DNA from: Parapristionchus giblindavisi
Lineage: Eukaryota > Nematoda > Chromadorea > Rhabditida > Diplogasteridae
Reading direction: 5' to 3'
DNA: 64,000 nucleotides
Assembly (NCBI GenBank): GCA_943737045.1
Contig: CALSFV010000291.1
Location: 124,001 to 188,000 of the forward strand
Shown here piece after piece: positions 9,601 through 18,366 of this stretch; positions within the stretch are counted from its first letter, which is position 1; each line of letters begins with the position of its first letter. The notes under the pieces are model-generated. The model was given only the letters and a program-made list of their open reading frames with translations. It searched no databases and was not told the origin of the DNA. The position numbers and the translations under genes are program-made.

Positions 9601-11486
9601 CACTGTAGTTTATTTAAAATGCGTCACCACGTTAATTCAGCCTCTGGAATAGCGGGGCAACAATGAACCATCTCTGGATGGAAGTCCCACAAAAACGATT
9701 AAATATAAAGAGGGCGCGGCGGATGCCAGACGGGTTTGGTGGGATGCATTAGAGAGAATGTGCGTGCGCGATGGCATCCAATGATTCTCTCTGTCGCACT
9801 CTCCGCCGCGCTACCAAACCTGTCTGAGGTGCGCCGCTCTGACTAATGAACTATGGTCTGTTTATTGTAAAAACACGCCAAAGCGCACACCACAGTTTTG
9901 GTAAAGTCACCTCGGTATCTCTGTTGCCCCGCTATTCCCATCTCTATCGCATTTTGAACTAACGTGTCACTGACTAGAAGTTTACTGTAAGTTTCTACAA
10001 GTGAAAAACTGTATTACATTATTATGCACCACTTGCAGTAAACTTACGTCTAACTAGAAGTAGAATTGCAAGTCTACTTCTAATGGGAATGATTAATAGA
10101 CTACTCCGCAACTTTAGTGGGGCCAATAATTTGGTCGAAGTAGGGCCAATAATTTCGTCGAAGTTTAGCCTCAACTTTGGTTACCAGACAAGCCCTACTT
10201 TTTATTAGTTGAGCCAATAATTTGGTGGTTGGCCCTAAATTTGTTTCGAAGTGGGGCCAATAATTTGGTGGTAGGCCCTAAAATTTACTCTAAAGTTGAG
10301 CTAATAATTTGGTGGTTGGCCCTAAATTTAACCTAAAGTTGAGCTAATAATTTGGTGGTTGGCTGTTAATTTAGTCGAAAGTTGGGCCAATAATTAAGTG
10401 GTTGGCCATTAATTTGGCTCAACTTTAGCCAGGAAGCGCAGTACGAGGAGGAAGCCTAGTGTCTGTAGCACATAAGAGTATAGAAATCGTAATGAGGACA
10501 TTCCAAAAATGAAGGAAATATTGATCGAAAACAAACGAGTTAGGTGAAAACAAAGAAGTGGACAGTGTTTCGCAGCCTTCTACACAAAATGAACAAGCAA
10601 CACCGATCGAAACGTAGTATCAGGAGGTAGCATAGTGTGAGGTGCGTCGAATGACATAGAAATCGCAATCGGTGAATTTCATAATTTTATTAGCGAAAGT
10701 AAAATTAAAAAGCTAATAAATAAATCCGGAAACGCAAAACAAGAGAGAGCCGGGATATGGCATACATTACTAAAACACAGAAAGCACCACACGACGTTTT
10801 TTTTCGATGCGGTTGCTAAATATACCGCTCAAATTAATTATCAATCGACAGTACCCAATGTACTAAGATGCTATTACATGAAACCAGGGTCCCACTTATT
10901 TCATGGCGAGAGATACAGGTTTTGCGAGAGTTCTAAAAAATATTTGAAAAATTAAACATATTTCATGTTATAACATGTTATTACAGCGAGGAGAGTCGAT
11001 TGATTCCTAATTCGAGCGAAAATAAAACTATTTATTTTCGCTCGAATTAAATGGCTTTCGGTGAAACGACTCGACTTACAAAAAGTTGAGCTAATAATTT
11101 GGTTCGAAGTGGGGCTGTTATTTTTGTTCCAAAATTTAAGCCAAACTTTGGCTAAACTTTAGCTAAAATTTTAGCTAAAATTTGGGAATAAAATAACAGC
11201 CCCACTTCGAACAAATTTAGGGCCAACTACTAAATTATTGGCCCCACTAAAATAGCGGAGTACTAGATAGTTTTGAAATACCAATGGAGTTTTTGAATTA
11301 GCTTGTTGTATGCTTCAATCTTTTGTCTTTTGCAGTATTTTATATTCGGAAGGACTTGAAGAAGTGATGGAACGCTTCGGGGCTCTCGAATCGAACAGAT
11401 TACTGAAGAATGAGCACGTGGAAGAATTGTATTTTGAACTTTCTCAAATGATTAAGGAGAAGAAGGAGAATGGATCAACAAATTAG
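671..11486 (+). CDS. zyg-11-like: ZYG-11-like protein, C-terminal half (8 exons, 5' end outside window)
   Basis: ZYG-11/ZER-1 family proteins are substrate receptors of CUL-2 E3 ubiquitin ligases, with leucine-rich repeats followed by armadillo-like repeats. Exons in phase: 671-776, 1210-1318, 2866-3054, 5253-5344, 5454-5536, 5700-5835, 5906-6096, 11336-11486 (351 residues plus TAG at 11484-11486). The translation follows the family's C-terminal order: a CNILNLSAEPSFQFVRNGGL segment (family: LWNLTDE then GG), YLTVGILSFLIASP (family GI-AHL), a W-x3-W pair, YPGVQMFALYSL (family PGVQLWAAWA), and NRDYRDILYSEGL just before the end. The N-terminal LRR part is not in the window. Introns 777-1209, 1319-2865, 3055-5252 and 6097-11335 are filled with mobile elements; the three in between are 70-163 bp. 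The donor at 1319 (GTACCG) is weak and was chosen because it keeps the frame. No frameshift or stop is seen in the joined exons. The family call is from remembered homology. Confidence 0.84.
893..1112 (-). pseudogene. 3' fragment of a CR1-like LINE
   Basis: The minus-strand frame aligns with the C-terminus of the LINE ORF at 37845-40199: IDPRK, FLFSNSL, then FLSNRVVNKWNTLDPSIV. It is 5'-truncated at about 1112 and ends at a stop at 893. It lies in the intron 777-1209 of the ZYG-11-like gene, antisense to it. The poly-leucine start of the longer open frame comes only from the adjacent trinucleotide-rich tract. Confidence 0.8.
1126..1203. repeat. AAT-rich microsatellite with AATAGC interruptions
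   Basis: Runs of AAT broken by regularly spaced AGC. It ends about 6 bp before the acceptor at 1209, so it also forms the region just upstream of the splice site of the second visible ZYG-11 exon. Confidence 0.9.
1396..1600. repeat. Dispersed repeat, inverted copy at about 42265-42450
   Basis: The segment with GCACACGAAAATATTGC and GAGAGAGCATGCAAAAA is repeated in reverse orientation at about 42265-42450. The pair shows a shared element of at least 180 bp. Its full limits are not clear. Confidence 0.7.
1628..2790. mobile_element. Foldback element of about 1.16 kb, arms about 250 bp, with nested insertions
   Basis: Left arm 1628-1885 and right arm 2575-2790 are inverted copies. The outer end is TTATGGCTCGTTAAAAA / TTTTTAACGAGCCATAA, with an inner match from GATGTAAACAATAAA to GCACAAGTTTGCC. 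The centre holds a MITE copy (2034-2288) and a 140-bp palindrome (about 2290-2433) built on GAAATGTGCTTCTTTCT. It lies in the intron 1319-2865 of the ZYG-11-like gene. No transposase is visible. Confidence 0.85.
2034..2288. mobile_element. CACGTTAGTTCA MITE, right end missing
   Basis: Shares its whole sequence with the complete copies at 9628-9966 and 11834-12170 (TAGTTCAGCCTCTGTAATAG at the left, then a conserved interior with GGTTTGGTGGGCTGCATTAG). The right inverted repeat is replaced by the central palindrome of the host foldback element. Confidence 0.8.
3425..3672. repeat. Repeat block plus short palindromic MITE
   Basis: Positions 3430-3545 match, in reverse, the centre of the foldback element at 40633-41304 (AGCTCTCC, GGAGCATTTCGCCCC, GATCGAAAAGATCGAA). 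Positions 3577-3672 form a palindrome (CATGGAGCATAAGATGTGTG at the left, its complement near 3650-3670) with a TGTTAAATATAACA-like centre. Related palindromes are at 31530-31626 and 57800-57940. All of it lies in the ZYG-11 intron 3055-5252. Confidence 0.7.
3940..4930. mobile_element. Diverged copy of the large palindromic element of 61189-64000
   Basis: Arms share CACTTGGAAATTCCTTCC-type sequence at 4297-4325 (forward) and 4885-4912 (reverse), the same as the arms of the giant palindrome at the right end of the window. A second MITE (4076-4283) is nested inside. The middle (4400-4560) resembles the short ORF at 29510-29701. It is in the ZYG-11 intron 3055-5252. Confidence 0.65.
4076..4283. 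mobile_element. Palindromic MITE, CTCTGGTATTT family
   Basis: Begins CTCTGGTATTTTCAAACTAG and ends with the complement (CTAGTTTGGAAATACCAGAG). The interior has the perfect palindrome CCGTAGACTTGCAAGTCTACGG. Other copies or pieces: 15545-15728, 33757-33830 (partial), 36541-36711, 42970-43175, 47432-47600, and one split by another element (9967-10103 plus 11259-11283). Confidence 0.85.
6134..6366. mobile_element. GC-rich inverted-repeat element 1
   Basis: Inverted arms around GGGGTGCGCC and GGCGCACCCC, with further inverted pieces (GCAGCACCATAGTG near 6168, CACCATGGTGCTGCCC near 6335). It starts CTCCGGTATTTTTT, as does the element at 13499-13867. It is at the left of the last ZYG-11 intron and much more GC-rich than its surroundings. 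Confidence 0.7.
7198..7267 (-). tRNA. Degenerate tRNA-like module inside a transposon
   Basis: On the minus strand there is an A-box-like TGGCGTCGAGGTAAAGAGG and a canonical B box GGTTCGAACCC with the usual spacing. I could not fold a convincing acceptor stem, so this is probably tRNA-derived and not a working tRNA. Confidence 0.5.
8548..8620 (+). tRNA. Degenerate tRNA-like module inside a transposon
   Basis: The plus strand has TAGCCTAGTGGTTGAT (A-box-like) and GGTGGTTCATGCGCC (weak B-box-like) about 40 bp apart. The stems are poor. It lies within the inner element 6773-8744. Confidence 0.35.
9044..9605. mobile_element. Mariner-like non-autonomous element, 562 bp
   Basis: Termini CAGTGCGGGACATAATGATA and its complement ending CACTG, with terminal inverted repeats of about 48 bp. 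A second internal pair is TAACGGGGCATAATGATATG (9183) and its complement near 9512. CAGT-type ends resemble Tc1/mariner elements; that assignment is inference. No transposase ORF. It is in the last ZYG-11 intron. Confidence 0.75.
9628..9966. mobile_element. CACGTTAGTTCA MITE, complete copy
   Basis: 339 bp with inverted ends CACGTTAATTCAGCCTC and TTTGAACTAACGTG, and a subterminal GCGGGGCAACA / TGTTGCCCCGC pair. The interior is almost the same as the copies at 11834-12170, 25267-25594 (reverse), 2034-2288 and 47114-47340 (the last two truncated). Confidence 0.88.
9967..10103. mobile_element. Left part of a CTCTGGTATTT MITE, split by the next element
   Basis: Contains the family's interior (AACTAGAAGTAGA, GCAAGTCTACTTCTA). 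The missing right end, TAGTTTTGAAATACCA, reappears at 11268-11283 on the other side of the element 10104-11261. One element was therefore inserted into another. Confidence 0.7.
10104..11261. mobile_element. Inverted-repeat element built of GGGGCCAATAATTTGG modules
   Basis: Ends ACTCCGCAACTTTAGTGG and its counterpart CCACTAAAATAGCGGAGT. The outer 300 bp on both sides are made of degenerate repeats of a GGGCCAATAATTTGGT / AAAGTTGAGC unit. The interior (10440-10800) has two similar stretches (GGAGGAAGCCTAGTG, GGAGGTAGCATAGTG). A second copy with different cargo is at 32279-33353. It is the last large insertion before the final ZYG-11 exon. Confidence 0.8.
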
Positions 11487-11833
11487 CAAACAAATATCAG
11501 CAATAATTATCCCCTCTCTCTCCACTTTTTATGCTATACAACGAAAATCGTAATAATAATAATATTTAATAATAATAATACCTTGTACCATATCGCACCG
11601 AATTATCGTCAAAGAGAGGGAGCATGGTGTCATGGTTGAGTTCCCCCTTTAAACCCCATTAAAATTTCCATATCACCCCCATGTTGTGATCCAGTTATTG
11701 CAGCTATACGCATTCCCTTATTAATTTATTTATTCTCTATCTATCAATTTCGTTCATCTGTTTTAATTGCATAAGGAAATAAATATTATTAAATTAAATT
11801 AAATAACTAGTAGAGTGCTACTAAGCTCTAAGC
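11487..11833. other. 3' flank of the ZYG-11-like gene
   Basis: AT-rich region with AAT-trinucleotide runs at 11551-11580 and an AATAAA at about 11778, possibly a poly(A) signal though far from the stop. No gene seen. Confidence 0.4.
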
Positions 11834-12170
11834 CACGTTAGTTCAGCCTCTGTAATAGCGGGGCAACAGTGAAGGAAGGGCGAATCACGTTTTTCAACTT
11901 ATAAATAGGGCGAGGCGATGCTAGGCGGGTTTGGTGGGCTGAATTAGAGAGGGTGTGCGTGTGAGATGGCATCAAATGATTATCTCTGTCACACTCTCCG
12001 CCGCGCCACTAAACCTGTCTGAGGTGCGAAGCTCTGACTAATGAACTGTCGTCTCATTATTATGAGTTTGTGAAAAGACACCAAACAGCGCACCACAGTT
12101 ATGGCAAACGTCGCCTCAACATCTCTTTGGCCCCGCTATTCCCATCTCTATTGCACTTTGAACTAACGTG
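11834..12170. mobile_element. CACGTTAGTTCA MITE, complete copy
   Basis: 337 bp from CACGTTAGTTCAGCCTCTG to TTTGAACTAACGTG. It has the same conserved interior as the copy at 9628-9966. Confidence 0.88.
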
Positions 12171-12577
12171 AAGCGGACACAGTTTACTTTTGCGGAATTG
12201 TTCTAACCCACTTGCTTTTGCTGATGAATGAGGGGGAGAGGGAGAGATGGAGGGGGAGAGAGGGAGGTTTAGAGGGGAAGAGAGAGAGGGAAGGAAGGAA
12301 AGATGGAGAGGGACGGAAGGAGTGTGAATCGCTCATAATTGAACTTAACCATAGGTTTTCGTCAATGCTTGTATTCCATATTGTTTTGCTATGGGGTATA
12401 TGGATATTCAAAAACACTTGAGAACATTGGATGATTTCGAAGTGTTTTATAAGGAAAAGATGAAAAGAGTGGAGATGCATAATAGGTGTAAAAAATGTTT
12501 GCAGTTGTTTTTGCAGAGTGAAAATTTGTGCGATAGATCATCTATCATAGATGCGAGAAATCATCAAAAGAAAAAGA

Positions 12578-12654
12578 CGCTTATAAGGATTCGAACCTTT
12601 GCAGTTTGAGAAGTGGTTGATTTTAAAGTCAGAAATTTTACCATTTAGCCATCA
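12578..12654 (-). tRNA. tRNA-like module in tandem repeat, copy 1
   Basis: Minus strand: TGGCTAAATGGTAAAAT (A-box-like) and GGTTCGAATCC (perfect B box). The arms are AT-rich and imperfect, so this is probably tRNA-derived. Confidence 0.45.
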
Positions 12655-12867
12655 GTTTTTTTATTATTGTTTTTATTTCGTTTTATTTTGCTATGGGGGC
12701 ATATTCAGTTGCGAAAAAAACTTGAGAAGATTGGACGGTTTTGAATCATTTTATAAGGAAAAGATGAAAAGCGTGGCGATGCATAATTTTCTGTAAAACA
12801 TGTTTACGGTTGTTCTTGAAGAGTGAAAATTTGTGGGATAGGTGAGAAAAATCAGCAAAAGAGAATG

Positions 12868-12947
12868 AGCATAAAAGGATTCGAACCTTTGCAATTTGAG
12901 AAGTTGTTTGTTTTTAGGTCGGCAATTTTACCACTTAGCCATAGATT
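12868..12947 (-). tRNA. tRNA-like module in tandem repeat, copy 2
   Basis: Minus strand: TGGCTAAGTGGTAAAAT (A-box-like) and GGTTCGAATCC. It is a diverged repeat of copy 1 with both boxes kept. Confidence 0.45.
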
Positions 12948-13498
12948 TTTTTAAAAATTATTTTTGCATAGTTTTGTTTAGCTATTGTAGTTTACGGATA
13001 TGCAAAAAGATTTGAGAAGATTGGACGACTTTGAAGCGTTTTATTAGGAAAAAATGAAAAGTGTGACTAACACACAGACAGACAGACGTGCCTTATCATT
13101 TTATAGAATAAAGTAATAATATTAAAAATAACATCCAAACCCAAATCCCACTCTGCTATTAGCGATCGACAACCATCGATCCCCTCACGTCGTCCCATTT
13201 CTTGTTATGTGTAATATGACTTAATAAAGAATAATAACATTAGCGAAGTTGGCACCTGTGTAGAAAAGAGAGATTAAGGAATGCAACCACGATGTGTTGG
13301 TGTAATTAAATTAGCTCACCGATGCGTAGTGATGACGCATTTGCAGCACACTGTTTTGAAAATTTATAGTACTTTACTGAAAAGTATAATTCCTATGAAA
13401 CATCGTGAGAGTGGAGACATCCACTTGGGAGCATTGCACTAGCTAAAATTACACTAGTGGTCAGTGATATTTATTTCCGAATCATGATAGTCATAGCT

Positions 13499-13867
13499 CT
13501 CCGGTATTTTTTACTCGCGGGGCACACCGTTCAATCCCGTGGTGTACACCGTGGGGTACACCGCGGGGTGGAAGCTGTGGACGGGGTACCCCGCGAGCTG
13601 CATTTTTTCATACCAGGAACCCGGTAAATTTCCTACCAGAAAACTTGCCGGTGGCCTGGTAGGAAATCTACCGGTTCCTGGTAGGAAAAAAAACCAGAGT
13701 AGCCTCTTGACGGGTGCCCCGCGAGGAAGAAGACAGCGTGCCCCGTAGGGTGGAAGGGACGGTGTGCCCCGCGAGATTTTATGTCCACCCCGCGAGGCAC
13801 ACCGTCACTTCCACACCGTGGTGCTCCTCGCGGTTTACTTCCTCGAGATTTGGCCTCAGCGCGAGCA
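13499..13867. mobile_element. GC-rich inverted-repeat element 2
   Basis: Begins CTCCGGTATTTTTTACTCGC. It is filled with inverted GGGGCACACCGT / ACGGTGTGCCCC pairs and an inner foldback around 13620-13690 (ACCGGTTCCTGGTAGG and inverses). It is related in layout to 6134-6366; a third remnant is at about 35085-35150 in an Srt intron. Confidence 0.7.
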
Positions 13868-13977
13868 AAAAATAACGGAGCTCTTGATTCGAACTCATTG
13901 TCAGGGCATGACAAATAATTTTTTGGAAGGTCTGATTTTGGGACTCGTTCAGTGGGCAGGTCTTCTAAAGTTATGGT

Positions 13978-14463
13978 TATCGTACATCGAAAAATTATTG
14001 GATCATGATTCGTTTGAACCATTCTGAATGGTTCTAGCGAATCAAAAGCGATTATGACCGAATGAGGCATTTTTGTTCTTATTCTTTCTTTTCATTGTTT
14101 TTATTTCAAATCTAGTTAGTCCGCGAGAATCATGCCAAAATATTGCGTTTTCGCAAACTTAAGTTAAAAAATAATTCTAACGAAACGCAGAGCCGAAGGC
14201 CAAACCGGGAAATAGTCCGAAATAGTCCATCCGAATTTGAAATCTTCGGAACGATTTATTCATTTACGAATCACCATGATTTTATGAAGAAGCATTATTT
14301 TATCATGATTCTCGCGGACTAACTAGATTTGAGTGAAATAAAAACAATGAAAAGAAAGAATAAGAACAAAAATGTCTCATTCGGTCATAATCGCCTTTGA
14401 TTCTCTAGAACCATTCAGAATGGTTCAAACGAATCATGATCCAATAATTTTTCGATGTACGAT
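13978..14463. mobile_element. Foldback element, arms about 155 bp
   Basis: Left arm 13978-14135 and right arm 14304-14463 are nearly exact inverted copies (TATCGTACATCGAAAAATTA at the outside, GTCCGCGAGAATCATG at the inside). The inner 170 bp is unique here. Confidence 0.85.
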
Positions 14464-14639
14464 ACTCCGCTGGCAGTTTTGCAATGTATCATATATTTAT
14501 TTCCCTTGTATCTTCTTGACTACTGTGTTATCTTCATTTTTGATGAAGATGATATGGATCGCTGATGCGCGTTTTAAGCTAAACTCTTCGTGGGTTACTT
14601 AAATATTTTTTTAAATGTACATGTTTATGCATTTTCTGA

Positions 14640-15100
14640 TTTGTTTAGTTCACAAACATCTTGGTATTACGGTGAACACGGTATGGCTACTAACTACTCT
14701 TGATTGCCAGTTATACAATGGTCCGAAACATTCACTCTTCTGAAAATAAAAAAAATCATTCAATGAGAATAATGCGATGAATATATAGAGAGGCAGGGGA
14801 GGCGACCAGCATGGAAAGGAAGGGGGGGGGGGTGGACGGGATTGTGTCTCTCTGCTCTCTCGCACCTCCACACTCTCTCTCGCCTCTTGCCTCCACTTCA
14901 ATGGCAAAATGACTACACTAAAAGTTGATTTTCTCGAAAATCCCTTCCTCAAATTGGCTGAATTTACATGCAGCCATTCCGGTCCGATCTATGTATCTCG
15001 AAAAAAATCTTTGACAGAAATTCCATTTTTGAAAATTCATGAAACTTCTTCATGAAAAATGAATTAGACACGCGTGATCGCCATCATATTCTGCCCCGGA
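14640..15100. mobile_element. Half copy of the palindromic element of 49179-50218
   Basis: Shares GCAAAATGACTACACT, AAAGTTGATT, AGCCATTCCGGTCCGATCT and ATGAATTAGACA with one arm of that element. It is preceded by a G-rich stretch and a CT-rich tract (14830-14890). Confidence 0.7.
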
Positions 15101-15109
15101 GGGTTTAAA

Positions 15110-15544
15110 ACACATTTATCAAGAGTAGGACACTGATGTGTATGGGGAAAAAGCTCTTCTTACTTCCGACAGTCCCAGAACACCGACCAGGGCTGGGATT
15201 TTGTGTTTTTGTGTGTTGTGTTTTTTTGTGTTTTTCATGGTCTTGGACACAAAAAATTTTGTGTAAAAAGTTTGTGTAAAAGAGACACAAAATAACACAA
15301 ATTTTTTATCAATTTTCTGATTTTACAAGATTTTCAGGAAGAAAATCGATGATATTAGTCGTTCCGTATAGTAAAATTTTATCTGCAAAATTGTAAATTT
15401 TGCAACGATCGGATAATTTTGGAAAAAAACCCGTCCTAATCTGAATGAGCGAGGTGTTAAATTTTTAAATGTGTTGATGTGCAAACCCGACTCACTCACA
15501 ATATCGACCAAAGGAAAGTTGTTGTTTTCAATTTCTCTGTTTTT
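15110..15544. other. Repeat remnant and TG-rich stretch, no gene
   Basis: 15110-15180 is repeated at about 18540-18615 (TATCAAGAGTAGGAC, AAGCTCTTCTTAC). 15195-15305 is low-complexity, rich in TGTGTTTTT. Nothing else is recognised. Confidence 0.6.
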
Positions 15545-15728
15545 TTCAAAACTAGCAGTTTACTTATCATTCCCACCAGAAGTAGACTAGTCTACTTCTA
15601 GTTTGCCGTAAGTTTACAGCAAGTAGCGTGTAATACTGTAATGTATTTAGTCAAATGTTCTTTAGCTTGCAGTACACTTCTAGTCAATGACGTAATTCAA
15701 GTAGACTGTTAGTTTGGAAATACCAGAG
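15545..15728. mobile_element. CTCTGGTATTT palindromic MITE
   Basis: Same family as 4076-4283; the inner palindrome is AGAAGTAGACTAGTCTACTTCT. The right end GTTTGGAAATACCAGAG is intact. Confidence 0.75.
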
Positions 15729-15889
15729 TTAGGGCAAATTCTTTTAATCGATACTGTAAATTAGTAAGCGCCAGTTGTTTATGCAAAGTGATACTAATGA
15801 GTTCAGTGACGGAAGTAATGCTGAAAAAAATACTTGCTCGATATGAGATAGTATCAAAACATCAGTTGAATTAAGAAGGCTCAGATCAG

Positions 15890-16075
15890 CCTGGCCATGA
15901 CAATAGCATGACTAAAATTAGTTTTCGATACACGAATCCGTTTTCAGGCAGCGCTTAATCGAATTTCTAGAAGAACGACATTGGAATTCGGCTAGTTGAT
16001 TCGAAAATTCGTGTGTTTTCCTGCACAAAAAGGATCTGAGTTGGTTGGCTCTTCTATAAACCATCAAAACAACGT
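15890..16075. repeat. Fragment of the outer element of 6421-8817
   Basis: Shares CTGGCCATGACAATAGCATG and GTTTTCGATACACGAATCCG-type sequence with the outer arm of that element. A B-box-like GTGTTCGATCCCC at about 16091 follows. Confidence 0.6.
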
Positions 16076-16220
16076 CCTGTCTACAGGATAAGGTGTTCGA
16101 TCCCCTTTGAAGCAGTTGTCTTTAATTTTTTAACGTCAGGATCAAGGATTCAAACTTGCTTGTCTGGGTAGATCGAATTGTGACTCTCATTAATCCATGC
16201 TCGCGCATTCTTACGCGACC

Positions 16221-18153
16221 TTAAGAGGCCGGATCTGAGAAAATTTACCATTTTGCCCCCTCCCGGACATGATTTTCGATATGGGCCCCATACTCATAGG
16301 GCCTGGAGGGTCTTTGACCTTGTTTACAAAAATGATGACGTCACCGCCTGTATTGCTCAATGCGGCGCAAAAGCGCCGGGTTCGTCGAAAATCTCGAAAA
16401 TTCGTAATTTCTCAACCGAATGAGCTAGAACCAAAATTCTTTTTGCAGTATGTTAGGCATGCCCAGAGTGCACCACAGCACCATTGGGATTGAAATTTGC
16501 CCAACTCTGACATCGACTTTTTGAATGGGACTTTCACATTTTGCGATTTCTTTGTATCTGAGATTTAGTTCCGAGCATAATTTTCTTTATGGGGTGGTAC
16601 CTCACTGCCATGGGCATCATGCCCACCCATGGCCATTATCGGATTCAGGCTCAATCTGAACGAAAAAGTGCCTTGAATGATCATCGCTCGGTTCAGGTCG
16701 GTTTTTCCCGGCACTTTACACTGACTCTCTAACGCAATCTAGCCAAATGTAGATCATATTGTATTATTGAGACATGTAACGAATATTTATCACCATCGAA
16801 GTTGAATCCGCGACAATGATTTTTTCGAACCATGACCCGGGGTTCGTGGTCTAGAATTCATTCATGACCATGAACCCCGGGTCATGGTGAGAAATGGACC
16901 GAAAAAGTCAGGATGGAGAATCTTCAAGTACTATGCGCCAATGTATGCTATAGAAGCCCAGTGATATATTATATCAGAAAGTACCGTATTCCATCAGTGG
17001 TGGAATCGAGAACTGGTTTTTTAACAAAGAATCTATAATAGAAAAAAAAAATAAGCTTGCGATACCTGTACTATGCTAGTTTCAGTTCCTATATAGATAA
17101 TACTGTACTACTGTATTAGTGTATATTCTAAGGAGGGCGTAACACTATCATTTGTCATCTATTTCATTAAAATTCCTTATAGGATCAATGGGGGGAATGC
17201 TGTGCAATTCTGATCTGTAAGATAAGAACAGGGGGACTGCGCATACAACAGGAATAAAGAGTTGGGACCAATAACAAAAAAAAAAGGAAAAAAAGAAAAC
17301 GAGATACTCAAAAAAATGAGCAGAAATGAAAATAAGCCAGATGAGGCATTGACATCGCTGCACTCGGTTCCGCGTTTGTGAGAATATTGAATGTTGTGTT
17401 TCAATATAGTGCTGGGGAAGTGTTCTTCATATTGGTGCACAGTACTTGAAGATTCTCCATCCTGACTTTTTCGGTCCATTTCGAACCATGACCCGGGGTT
17501 CATGGTCATGTATGAATTCCAGACCATGAACCCCGGGTCATGGTTCGAAAAAATCATTGTCGCGGATTCAACTTCGATGGTGATAAATATTCGTTAGATG
17601 TCTCAATAATACAATATGATCTACATTTGGCTAGATTGCGTTAGAGAGTCAGTGTAAAGTGCCGGGAAAAACCGACCTGAACCGAGCGATGATCATTCAA
17701 GGCACTTTTTCGTTCAGATTGACCCGGAATCCGATAATGGCCATGGGTGGGCATGATGCCCATGGCAGTGAGGTACCACCCCATAAAGAAAATTATGCTC
17801 GGAACTAAATCTCAGATACAAAGAAATCGCAATATGTGAAAGTCTCATTCAAAAAGTCGGTGTCAGAGTTGGGCAAATTTCAATCCCAATGGTGCTGTGG
17901 TGCACTCTGGGCATGCCTAACATACTGCAAAAAGAATTTTGGTTCTATCTCATTCGGTTGATAAATTACGAATTTTCGAGATTTTCGACGAACCCGGCGC
18001 TTTTACGCCGCATTGCGCAATACAGGCGGTGACGTCATCATTTTTGTAAACAAGGTCAAAGACCCTCCAGGCCCTATGAGCATGGGGGCCCATATCGAAA
18101 ATCCTGGCGCAATGTCCGGGGGGTAGTCACTTTTCTCAGATCTGGCCTCTTAA
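16221..18153. mobile_element. Giant palindromic element, 1.93 kb, TTAA ends
   Basis: Two arms of about 950 bp, highly similar and inverted about a centre near 17180-17200. Outer ends are TTAAGAGGCCGGATCTGAG and CTCAGATCTGGCCTCTTAA. Arm landmarks mirrored on both sides are CATGGGTGGGCATGATGCCC, CCGGCACTTTACACTGAC and ACCATGACCCGGGGTTC. A remnant of the CCCGGGTCATGG block is at about 27325. No transposase frame. The mirrored features differ by only scattered bases, so it is young or kept similar by gene conversion. Confidence 0.88.
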
Positions 18154-18294
18154 CAGGATTTTGAGCTTCCGAATCAGCATGCCGAACACGATAATAAAAT
18201 GTTCTTATTCCTTTCCGTCGGCGGTGCTATCCATTATCATCCAAAGATCAATAGTCTTGTCCCAACACATTGCTTAAAAATCAGCAAAAGATTC

Positions 18295-18366
18295 TGACCA
18301 CTGAGCGGATCGAACGCCCAACCTTTCGATCTGGAGTCGAACGCGCTACCATTGCGCCAAGCAGTC
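18295..18366 (-). tRNA. tRNA-Trp (CCA)
   Basis: Folds on the minus strand into a full cloverleaf: acceptor GACTGCT/AGTGGTC (7 pairs, two G-T), D stem GCGC/GCGC, anticodon stem TTCGA/TCGAA with loop CTCCAGA (anticodon CCA), T stem GGGCG/CGCTC with loop TTCGATC, discriminator A. The A box (TGGCGCAATGG) and B box are present. The anticodon stem is fully paired, which argues for selection. It has no intron. Confidence 0.85.

Larger units (their letters stand above)
12388..13075. repeat. Tandem repeat, unit about 300 bp, about 2.3 copies, with tRNA-like parts
   Basis: Units start with TTTGCTATGGGG at about 12388 and 12690, with a diverged start (GCTATTGTAG) at 12981. Each has TTGAGAAGATTGGACG-type sequence, then GTTTTATAAGGAAAAGATGA, then a tRNA-like block. 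A GA-rich tract (12230-12320) precedes it and an ACAG microsatellite (13074-13088) ends it. Confidence 0.75.

Noticed and set aside
13633..14070. 145-codon minus-strand frame
   Set aside because: Runs through the GC-rich foldback and the arm of the next element; not conserved in the sister copies.
16269..16493. 74-codon open frame in the palindrome arm
   Set aside because: The mirrored arm (about 17880-18100) has differences that break the frame; no protein character.
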